NCBI GenBank assembly: GCA_019915015.1
Contig: JAHBBC010000056.1
Location: forward strand, 33,070 to 97,069
Direction: 5' to 3'
From: Auriscalpium vulgare
Lineage: Eukaryota > Basidiomycota > Agaricomycetes > Russulales > Auriscalpiaceae
DNA: 64,000 nucleotides
Shown: piece by piece, positions 55,214 through 64,000 of the stretch
Position numbering within the stretch: position 1 is the first letter of the stretch
How the letters are laid out: each line of letters opens with the position of its first letter
The notes under the pieces: model-generated
Databases searched by the model: none
What the model was told of the DNA's origin: nothing
What the model saw: the letters and a program-made list of their open reading frames with translations, nothing else
Program-made: the position numbers and the translations under genes

Positions 55214-56671
55214 CTACGCTCGAGTACTATCGACTACCAAACGGGAACTCTCAGACGCTGGCGGGTCACGGAAATAACAATCTACAAACTTCAACTGCTT
55301 GACCCCATCCGCCGCAAGTCTGGCCCACTCCTCGACATATTTGCCGCTTACCATGCAGCGTTTGAAAATGACCCTTCGCTCTCGTGCTCCCCATTTGTCC
55401 GACTTCAGCCACTCCAACACCTCCCGGGTCCATCTGCGGTTGCGTAGATCCAAGTCCCCAATGGTGACAAGTACCAGCGAGGAAAAGCATGGGTACCAGC
55501 CCAAACCTTCCAAAATAATCCCCTTCTTGCGCCGTCGCCAGAGATAGTGAAGGGTTGATACGTTCATGTCTGGTAGCAGGCGCATACAGAGGGATGACCA
55601 TGAGCCACCCTCGGCGGGAAAATCGATGATGCATTCCTCGCAGTCGTTTCCCAATTTCATGATGCGGCGGCCGCTACCTTCTGAGCAGTGGACAGTCATG
55701 GGTGACCGCGTGGGAATCTGCTGTATGTCAGCGTCCCGCATGCTCAAGGTACTCCATGGACATACCCCAATCATGTGGCGTGGGAACACCATTGAGACCA
55801 GAGTGTTCACCTCAGCGTTGTCGCCCTCGAGAATCAATGATCGCTTGCATGTCACGGGAAAGTGCATGAGGCCCATGACCCGAACGATGGTCCGACGGGG
55901 CGACCAATTTTGCAATCTCGGCGCGTATATTTGAAGAGTAGAAAGGCGAGGGAATATGACTGGATCGCTTGCCTCGAACGTGGCGGTCTCTGCGAGGTGG
56001 AGTTCGATGTCGAGATTCTCCAAGTGGCTGAATCCCCGCAAAAGTCGCATGGCTTCCCAGTCGTGGGTTACTGGTGAGCGAGTCAGGGGGTTCTCCCCTC
56101 CGGATCGCAATCGGAATGAGACCAACTGGCCGGAGGCGGGGACAGACTCCGGCCACACTACGTCATACCAGGTCACGCTTCGGAGGAGGGGGGTTCCTCG
56201 TGACAGGAATCGGCTGGGCAAACGTCGTACCGCCTGGAACAGCGGTCGCTCTGTCCAGCAAGCCATGGTAAGGGACTCCAGCAGCGGTGCAGGTCCTTGG
56301 AGTTGGCGCAACAGCGGGGTACCATCGCCGTACCTCTCCGGACTCCAATCCAATTGGAGGCCCCGCAGGCGCCCTTGGTGCTCAACTATCTTCGCTGTGA
56401 GGCGTGGGTTCATGTGGCAATCCATGCCGGTAAAGTCGACCGAACGGGCCCCTGAGCGCGCAAAAAACTCGATCGCCCATTCCTCGCCGCCGTCGATCTG
56501 ATTGATGCGGGTCCAAAGTTCTCCATCGTCTATCGCTATCCGACGCCACCGTTGGCTGACGCTACTCACTGTAAGCAACAGGGACAACGTGTCGCCCCGA
56601 TCGCACGCAAGATGCCGGAACACGGTGCTTAGTATCTCGGGGGCCAGGTCGTTGATTGTTGGGTGCAACAT
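55214..56671 (-). CDS. F-box protein, family member 2, second copy
   Basis: Encodes the same 485-residue protein as 2386-3843 with the same TATATAAG box upstream. No coding difference found by eye. Confidence 0.8.
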   Translation of the reverse strand: MLHPTINDLAPEILSTVFRHLACDRGDTLSLLLTVSSVSQRWRRIAIDDGELWTRINQIDGGEEWAIEFFARSGARSVDFTGMDCHMNPRLTAKIVEHQGRLRGLQLDWSPERYGDGTPLLRQLQGPAPLLESLTMACWTERPLFQAVRRLPSRFLSRGTPLLRSVTWYDVVWPESVPASGQLVSFRLRSGGENPLTRSPVTHDWEAMRLLRGFSHLENLDIELHLAETATFEASDPVIFPRLSTLQIYAPRLQNWSPRRTIVRVMGLMHFPVTCKRSLILEGDNAEVNTLVSMVFPRHMIGVCPWSTLSMRDADIQQIPTRSPMTVHCSEGSGRRIMKLGNDCEECIIDFPAEGGSWSSLCMRLLPDMNVSTLHYLWRRRKKGIILEGLGWYPCFSSLVLVTIGDLDLRNRRWTREVLEWLKSDKWGARERRVIFKRCMVSGKYVEEWARLAADGVKQLKFVDCYFRDPPASESSRLVVDSTRA

Positions 56672-56968
56672 TTCACCTTCGGAGACCCATGTCTTAGTAA
56701 ACCAAGTGCTCCTGTAAACCTAGCATACATACCAGCTTTGGGGGAAAGAGGGGTGTCTCCTCCCGTGCTGTCGTCCGGCCCTTATATAACATGTCTGGTA
56801 CGGAGGCGCGCTTCCGCTGTGTGATTGGGACTCCGACAATGTCCTGTATGGGGAGCACCGCGCGACCCGCCTGACCTGTGACGTAGCCCGATCGGCCGTC
56901 CAGACACGGAACAAGTGCGCGTGCTACCCGATCAACAGATTATGGTGTTCGACCCGATCAGTGCGCGT

Positions 56969-57306
56969 GTCCGTCCTGGACGGACGCCCCGCGTCCTGGC
57001 ACAGTCAATTGGCGCGCACTTCGACAGCATCGCGGGGCCCGCATTGTCCGTCCCGGACGGACGCAACGCGTCCTCGCACGGCGAGTGCTGGCGCGCACCT
57101 CGATACGCGTCCTGGCACAGTCAATTGGCGCGCACTTCGCGGGGCCCACACTGTCCGTCCCGGACGGATGCAACGCGTCCTCGTACGGCGAGTGCTGGCG
57201 CGCACCTCGATAGTGCCACGGCGGCGCAGCCCCTGACGGACGGCGGGCATGAATTGTAAGGAAGTTGCCCAAGGACCCCCTGCCTGTACGTCCGTCTGCG
57301 ACGGAC
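56969..57306. repeat. Palindrome cluster, second copy
   Basis: Copy of 4141-4478: palindromes at 56969, 57046 and 57290, and the mismatched one at 57153. Confidence 0.85.
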
Positions 57307-57610
57307 ACCCTGAAGACCACACCTCGACAAGTGTTGCTCACATTCCGCTCGCTGACCGACGAAGACTACACGAGAGGCCCCCGCGGCGGCACTGGACAAA
57401 TTTATGCTATAATTCCCGCTACCTATAGGTAGTGGGTCTTGCAGTGCACTCAATGCCCATTTTACTGCAATCGTGGGTTGATCTTGTAACACGATAGAGC
57501 TCGCTTACACGACCTGATCGAGACGCTACCTGGCAATGCCTCTCATACAACAGCATCCACCTCACCTCCCCTGGTACTAGTGTAGCCCTACGCAATTATA
57601 CATACTGCAG

Positions 57611-59056
57611 TCAGATCTCATCACTAAGTTCAAAGCGCCCAGCAGGGGGCGTAGGGGCTGCCACTGCATCATGGTACCGGTCAACCCAGTGGCAGCAATC
57701 CAACTTCACCATCGTACCAGCGGTCGCCCAGGTGGACCAAAGCAAAAGTGCCTGGTCCTGTAGCACACATCTCTGAAATATCACCGTGCGTTCCGCCCTG
57801 CCCCACCTCGCTTCCGCTAGAAAACCCCCGGAGTGGAAGAGGCTGACCTGTTCACAGTCGTGGATGGTGACCCGAGCGAGTTGCGGGAGGAACTGCCCGC
57901 CCTGAGCACCCACGCAGGCTCTCATCCACCCTTCGGCCCCACCCTGGTTGAGGGTGACCACAGTGAGCTGGTGTAGGGGACGCATGACTTCCCTCCAGAC
58001 TGAAAAATCCGGATTCATGGTGGCACCAAGGTACCGAAACGCCTGTATGTTTCGCCTTCTGAGCAGCCGCAGGCAAGCGGACAGCCACGCCATACGGTCC
58101 TCATAAACGGAGACGACTATTGTCGCATCTTCTGTATCATTCGTGATGTGGAGACAGCAGCTTGTGTCATTGTTCCGCACGGACACAGAGACTGTCGTAG
58201 GTGTCTGAAGAGTAGGCTGTGGGTGGCATGACAATGAATAACGTGGGCTCATAGGCAGAAATTCCAAACATACGCTGCTCTCCGGAAATGCTAGGGCAGC
58301 TGCAATCCCTCCCATCTCGGACGGATCAATGTGACCATTGCTGAGCGTGATCTTCCGTTGACAGGTGGGGGGGATTATCACCATGGATAGGAACTGCAGC
58401 ATCCCATCCGGAGGGCCACGGCCTGTGAGACGCAGGACCCGGAGGTGGGGTAATGTCACGGCTTGTACTTCCACACCCATGTGGAAGTCAACGTTGAACT
58501 CCAGGTGCTGCAATGAAGCGAATGTCCGAAGGGGCTGCAGCGCTCTGGGGACTGAATAGTTGTTGCGGTCGATGAATCCATAGCTGACTCGGTGACCAAG
58601 TGAGATGTTGGTCAGGCTATGGCATCCCTGGGAGAGAAATTCGGTGGGCCATTCATGGCGCCCGACCGGTGTAGCAAGCAAGATGCCCACCAGCGCGTCC
58701 GCCGGGCCAGTCATCCGCCGCAGCAGTGAGTAGGTGTCACCAGCTTGTCGAAGATCAACATGTCGTAGACGACCCTGGTGCTTGATGAGGAGTGCACAGG
58801 TTGCATGGTCGAGCTGGCGGCGGGCGATGAAGTCGACCAAAGCATGTTTTGAGCGTTCAAACAACTCTGTGGTCCACCACGGCCCATACCCCATGTCGAT
58901 ATGTGTCCACAGGTCGCCCTGGTGTAATGCCACCTCGCGCAAATAGCGGTTCAGGCCACTCAACGCGAGCAACTCTCTCATCGAGTGTCCGTATTCATCG
59001 GCGACAAGCCGGAATATCTTCTCAACGACCTCAACGGGCTGGTTCTGGAGGACCAT
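57611..59056 (-). CDS. F-box protein, family member 3, second copy
   Basis: Identical in translation to 4783-6228. The same reasoning places the start at 59056 rather than the upstream ATG at 59116. Confidence 0.78.
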   Translation of the reverse strand: MVLQNQPVEVVEKIFRLVADEYGHSMRELLALSGLNRYLREVALHQGDLWTHIDMGYGPWWTTELFERSKHALVDFIARRQLDHATCALLIKHQGRLRHVDLRQAGDTYSLLRRMTGPADALVGILLATPVGRHEWPTEFLSQGCHSLTNISLGHRVSYGFIDRNNYSVPRALQPLRTFASLQHLEFNVDFHMGVEVQAVTLPHLRVLRLTGRGPPDGMLQFLSMVIIPPTCQRKITLSNGHIDPSEMGGIAAALAFPESSVCLEFLPMSPRYSLSCHPQPTLQTPTTVSVSVRNNDTSCCLHITNDTEDATIVVSVYEDRMAWLSACLRLLRRRNIQAFRYLGATMNPDFSVWREVMRPLHQLTVVTLNQGGAEGWMRACVGAQGGQFLPQLARVTIHDCEQVSLFHSGGFLAEARWGRAERTVIFQRCVLQDQALLLWSTWATAGTMVKLDCCHWVDRYHDAVAAPTPPAGRFELSDEI

Positions 59057-59437
59057 GACGGGGTTTCTGTGGGAGCACGCTGTGAGCCATATGTACCACA
59101 TGCGTCGTAGGGGCATTTACGCACTTTCGGTGATACAGCGACGAGCTCGTCTGCCACCCATGGATGGCCCTCTGGCGTTTATATATCCTCACTGCATTTC
59201 AAATCGCGCACTTTCTGCTGTCAACGGGATTCTTCGCAGCGGCCTTCTCTGCCATGTCGGCATTCATTTCCGCATCTGAGTTGAATTTAATTTTAACCTT
59301 GTCTATATCTGGCATTTAATTTTCTTGCGCAGCGCGACTGCTCTTCTCTGCGCCATCGCATGAACACTCTCAATTTGGAAGACACAACGAGGCGAGGAAG
59401 GCGTCACTGCAAGCTCAGCTGGTAACCCACTCGGCCT

Positions 59438-59723
59438 GTCCGTCCAGGACGGACAGCGCGCGCGGGGCCTAAGCTGTCCTCACGCATAGCGGTGCCCCTC
59501 AATCTGTCCGTCCCGGACGGACACGCGTGGGTGGCACCGCACCTGGACGGACAGGCCGAGCGCGGGGCCTAAGCTGTCCCCACGCACAGCGGTGCCCCTC
59601 AATCTGTCCGTCCCGGACGGACACGCGTGGGTGGCACCGCACCTGGACAGACAGGCCGAGCGCGGGGCCTAAGCTGTCCCCACGCATAGCGGTGCCCCTC
59701 AATCTGTCCGTCCCGGACGGACA
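59438..59723. repeat. 100-bp tandem repeat with palindromes, second copy
   Basis: Copy of 6610-6895, with palindromes at 59438, 59506, 59606 and 59706. The following 59724-60107 stretch, as in copy A, shows no gene. Confidence 0.88.
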
Positions 59724-60107
59724 CGCGTGGGTGGCACCGCAGCTGACGCGTTGCACATCTTGCTGCATATGCCGTAAAATGCGGCATCGCGTCCAATTTT
59801 GACACAGAACGCCTCGAGGAAACGTGATATGTAGTAGCTTATATGGCTCAACGTGAGAAGAAAATTCGAAAATTTGTGCCAAATACTCCAACGAAGCTCT
59901 TGTTATGCGTGACCTCAGTCTGATTGACAACACAACATGGCCCGTTGGTACCATTCAGTGGGTACAGTACTGTATATGACCGCCAGGGACCCCTCACATC
60001 AGAGCGGCAACTTCTGCACTGCGCACCAGATGACCTTCCAACCGCGCACAATGATGACGGCGCTAGATGGGGTATCAGCCACAAGAGTTCCCTTACAGTG
60101 AAATAAC

Positions 60108-60975
60108 TTACGATGTACTCTCTGTGGCGACAGATGGCAACCATGCAGTGGCAGTTAACCAGACTTTCAGAGCTCTGAACCCCCAAACAGTTGCCCGTAT
60201 ACTGGGACGTATGTGGGCTGCCTCCACAGACAGAGCATGGCCAAATGCGTTCAGGCAAGTGATATCTGGACCTGTCTTCCCTGAAATCTGTGCCAACATT
60301 GTTACCTCACCGCTGGACCAAGCGCCGAAGAAAAGGACTGACCTCCAACATTGTGGATATCGCGTGTCCCAAGCCGAATACATCGAACTGAAACGGGTCA
60401 CCAGCGTTCTCCTTGTCTTTGGGGTGGTAATGTGCCACAACTGTATCCACATTCGCAGTCTCTCCCAGTCGGTAGTTTGGCAACCATCTAGATGACCCGA
60501 AATCAATGAAGAAGACCTTGTTCCCTTCCTTGTCAAACACAAGATTGGAGGGTGCAATGTCCTGGTGAGGAGAAATATTAGTGAATCCCTGGCAACCAGT
60601 TGTTTCCAAAAGTAGGCCCACAATATAAGCTATCTTGTTGTCATGCATGAAGCGCACTCCCTACAGGTGAATGATCAGTTTTCCATGTCAGATATTATAT
60701 ATTTGGTCTGCCAATAAATACCTCAATTAGTTGTTCAATGACATTCAAAAAACTCCACTGGGGTCCGCGCCAGAGCCACATGACTCGGTCTTGCGTCGAC
60801 ATTCGAGGCATGACAATTATCGCTGTAGATTCACACTCCAATATCTCGGCAGGGATTGTGTGGTTATGACGGTGAGGCAGGTGGGTGAGGATGCGCAGGA
60901 TGGATAGCTCCTCTGAGTCGCGTCAACGACCTTGATCACATACTCCTCGCCCTCATGTCCGTCTGCGAACACCAC
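60108..60975 (-). pseudogene. Kinase-like gene, second copy, frameshifted
   Basis: Same pieces as at 7280, but one G is missing near 60917, which breaks the frame within YVIKVVDRDSEEL, just after the ATP-binding lysine. The catalytic-loop and C-lobe pieces are unchanged. The deletion is the first of the run of indels in this copy, so it may be a sequence error. Confidence 0.5.
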
Positions 60976-61293
60976 AGTCGATTGCCAGTTCTACACATCG
61001 ACTCGTCAGGACGTTCTGCCAGTCGAGAACGTAGAAATTGCCTCACCGCTGTCCTGCTGGTCAATACAATGCGTCTCCTCGCAAGGGCCTCGAGCTGATC
61101 ATCCTGCCAGACGTATGGCTGCATTAATGTTATGGTGGATAGAACAAAGAGGGGTGACAAACTAAGTTCAGAGCAAGATATCTGCTTTGCACTCAGTTTC
61201 TGACTCCGCTGCGACAACCTTACAATAATAGATGGAGGTACATAAGGAACCCAAAGCGATTTGTGGACCACGCTGCTCTTTCTCCCAACCACC

Positions 61294-61909
61294 ATGTCCC
61301 CTCTACCAAACATTGTCTTTGTCCGCGTCGCGGACCGTCTCGAGGACTTGCTGAGCTCCGGGGATACGCTACAAACGTTCGCGACGAGCGTCGTCCCGTG
61401 ATCGTCCCTGTGGACGACGAGCTAACGTGCGTACTCCAACATGTTGCCCTTAGTGTAGCTCACATTACATTCATGTCAGCGTCGCTATCACGCAAACGTC
61501 TGAATCACACAACTTCAATGAGAGCCGAAAGCGCTACAGCATTACGGATGCGGTAGGGTTGTATTGGGTGTCAACGGTGTACATCACCGACGTCCTCGGC
61601 ACCACCAACTGGCGCGCCATCGTCGAAGCCCTCACGAGGGCCTTGAGGAGGCTCGGCACCGGCCCCAGCGGCGCGCAGCCGCTCAGCGCCACCGAGAGTG
61701 TCCTCGTCCAGGTGGGTCCCCTCCGTCTCTACCATGCAGGGCACATGCTGATGCGGTACAGTAAAACCGCGGGCCGAAGCCGGCCCGCCGGCCCCCACGT
61801 GAGCGTCCGGATGGTGGAGGACGGCGGAGCAAGCGGGCGGTGGGGCGCATGTGCTGAAAATATTCTTGGTTCGCGTTTGTTGTACAATCATGCTGTATTG
61901 TCGCTGTGA
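61294..61909 (+). pseudogene. Small uncharacterised gene, second copy, disrupted
   Basis: Copy of 8467-9088. One C is missing in a run of four (near 61394), shifting the frame after FATSVV, and five bases are missing near 61447. May reflect sequencing error. Confidence 0.3.
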
Positions 61910-62109
61910 AGTACGAGTCATTGATAGTCATTGATTTTCCTGCCCCTGTCCAAACTCGAAAAGCGCCGCTGCGTGCGGCAGCTGCCTTACTTGTTGCACG
62001 CACGGATCGTCAGGTCGGGTGCGCCTCATCGATTCGCGATGAACATGCAAATGCCACGGGTAGATGACTACGTCTCAGCGCCGACGCGCCCAACCAATTG
62101 TCCCCTATA

Positions 62110-62645
62110 GTAGGAGACAATGAGGTTAGCGAGCTTGACAGTGTTAAATGCTCGACAGGATGGATTAAGTACGACGGCATTTCACACCCCCGGTAGCTTG
62201 TTTTCATGCCAGTGGAGCGCAGCCAAACTATGTAGGCAACAGGTGTCCGCCGCATCGACCCTATTTGTCCGTCGCGGACGGACGGTTCGCGGCACCCCCT
62301 GTGCGAACACGTGACCTGTATGGGTGGTCAGGGAGCGTCCGTCCAGGACGGACAGCTCCACCCTTGATAGCGACCTTGGCATATTGTTCGATGCTCGACT
62401 ACGACAGCAGTTTACGCGCCACATCAGGGGAAGCCTGTTTCACGCCGGTGGGCAAGAAGTGTCCAATCCTCAGGGTGTCCGTACAGACGGCTCGTGCCTC
62501 TCCTGGCCAATCACGTGACCTGCATGAGGTGTCCCGCCTGAACCAGCTGCCAGCGATGAAGTTGTCATGTTGCTCGGCTGGCGTGAACCACTTTGTGGGC
62601 AGGCGCGCACGTGTCCGTCCGGGACGGACGCAACCTGGTGTCAGG
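62110..62645. repeat. CACGTGACC/palindrome modules, second copy
   Basis: Copy of 9290-9830 with four deletions of 1-2 bases. The palindromes near 62268, 62337 and 62613 are undamaged. Confidence 0.82.
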
Positions 62646-62940
62646 GTTGGGCATGGTACCCTGACACAGGGTCACTGCGACAGGGTCGGTGACAAGCCTG
62701 CGTCAGGGTCGGTCATAGCCCTGCAGCAGGGCCAACATGTATAGTATATGATAGGCGATAGATTGTTGATGGCATCACCAATGTATCATTCGCCTGGACA
62801 TACCGGGAAAGCAGCTCGTATAAAAGGGCTGTGACCAGGTTTTCCTCTGGTGCAGCCTTTGAAAGCCCCAGTCTTGGTAGGTCTTCAAAGTCTAAGGCCC
62901 TTGCATTGATGATGCTAACGAAGTGGAGTAGTGATCAAGA

Positions 62941-64000
62941 ATGCCCTCACGTCTGGCAGCAGAAACATTGGGAGAAATATTCCTACACTTGAAGGCAATC
63001 GTGAAACATTCACGGAGTGGAAGTTGGACGGTCGTCTTGCTGGTGTGTGCGGGATTGGAATCACGTTGCCGTCAATTTGCCTGCACTGTGGGTCACAATC
63101 TACACCCGACATGGCCCGGGCGCTGTGGCGAAGTACCTCGAGAGGACGCGTCGCGCACCAATCACCCTGGTCGTGCGGCCAGTCAAACTGCGCCGCACAT
63201 TATCGAAGCAGATGGTCAAAACAATCTTGGCTTGCCAGGACCGCTTGGAACGCCTCCATTTCTTTGTGACTGATGATACTCGCGCCTTGTGGAGTGATCT
63301 TTCGAAGGAGGTTCTTGCCGGGCCATTGAAGTCACTTGCAATCTCCAACCATCCGGTGTACGCGGTGGACTTGCGCATGCCGGAGGTACTGCGGTTTCTG
63401 CGGCGCCTTCGCTGGCCTGACGAACCTTGCAGTGCGAATGCACCTTCTGCCCGGAGGCACCCAACCAACCATCACCTTGCCGAAACTGGAGAACCTGACT
63501 ATTTGGGGGAGTCCATGGGGGAGGCTACAACGCTCATCTCACACATCCATCACCATCCAACTGTCAACGTGCCTATATGTGGTTCCCCAACGATTGGCCA
63601 GAGGCCTACCCAGCGATATCAGAGGAGGCGTTCATCCGGCTCATGTGTGAATCCCCCCACTGGAATGGGACAGGTGGGGTTCAGGTATATTTTGCAATTC
63701 ATTCAATGAAGGGTTGAACATCTTTACAGGAGAATGTCGAAGACATTGCCTACGATGCTTGTATTGAAAAATGGGAGGGCCACCTGAGGATCCATATAAT
63801 CGCGCGCACGCACGGTGACGAGGTTAAGGCCTGCTACATCACTGTCCCTTGGCGCCTCGCGCTGAGTCGGTCTTGCCCAGGCTGCTGTCCCTGCGATGTC
63901 CGGGCTCAAGATAGAGCGGCTGCTTTACTCAGTAGGCGACACGTCGGCCGATGAAGATGTGTGGAGGGAATGGTGGCATCGGCCCACCACCTGTACGAGG
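62941..64000 (+). pseudogene. F-box protein, family member 4, second copy, frameshifted and cut by the window end
   Basis: Copy of 10126-11189. An indel near 63046 (GTGTGCCGGG versus GTGTGTGCGGG) breaks the frame inside LLVCRDW. Further indels lie near 63395, 63505, 63552, 63645, 63686, 63723, 63870 and 63973. The intron acceptor TTTACAG is retained with one T fewer. Nearly all changes are single bases in short runs, so this may be an intact gene read with errors. Confidence 0.6.

Larger units (their letters stand above)
52829..64000 (+). repeat. Segmental direct duplication, copy B
   Basis: Matches 1-11189. From 52829 to about 60916 only three substitutions were noticed. From 60917 on there are about 16 small indels, mostly one base missing from a homopolymer, bringing the offset down from 52828 to 52815 by 62941. 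The window ends inside the repeat. Confidence 0.95.

Overview
The window looks like nuclear DNA of a mushroom-forming basidiomycete (Agaricomycetes). Genes are broken by very short GT..AG introns (about 50-60 bp). There are several F-box paralogues, remnants of Plavaka and KDZ transposons, hAT elements and a TET/JBP-type dioxygenase, all typical of these fungi. I cannot name the species. No tRNA or rRNA gene was seen. The density of repeats, duplicated F-box genes, helicases and degenerate CCCTAA-like tracts would fit a subtelomeric or other fast-evolving compartment (inference).

Layout. 1-11.2 kb: four F-box genes of one family, a kinase-like gene and a small unknown gene, separated by short tandem repeats. 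11.5-12.9 kb: repeat modules and an unassigned GC-rich stretch. 12.9-27.1 kb: a satellite of about 60 units of 108-121 bp, cut in two by a 3.9-kb hAT transposon with a perfect 8-bp target duplication and flanked by outward-facing Plavaka remnants. 27.1-33.7 kb: a TET/JBP dioxygenase gene, three uncharacterised genes and inverted copies of the 9-12 kb repeat modules. 33.9-52.2 kb: two paralogous SNF2-type helicase genes (both minus strand) bracketing a divergently transcribed 875-aa unknown gene, a 1.07-kb hAT MITE, two unknown plus-strand genes and a truncated KDZ transposase. 52.8-64 kb: a nearly identical direct copy of the first 11.2 kb, so the sequence repeats with a 52.8-kb period; this could be a tandem duplication, a circular molecule or an assembly overlap.

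The most unusual signal is a 17-bp palindrome, GTCCGTC-N3-GACGGAC, with fixed arms and at least nine different 3-nt centres. I located by eye 32 perfect copies outside the satellite in the non-duplicated part and five inside it. Each copy sits in a tandem repeat whose monomer is otherwise unrelated to the others. Clusters lie 200-320 bp upstream of the F-box start codons and fill the same enlarged intron in both helicase paralogues. The 112-bp satellite monomer carries a related palindrome. A link between this DNA family, the SNF2 helicases, the 875-aa protein and the TET/JBP enzyme is possible but is inference.

The last 3.1 kb differs from its first copy by about 16 small indels, mostly in homopolymers, while the preceding 8 kb has none. 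Gene breaks there may be sequencing errors rather than biology.
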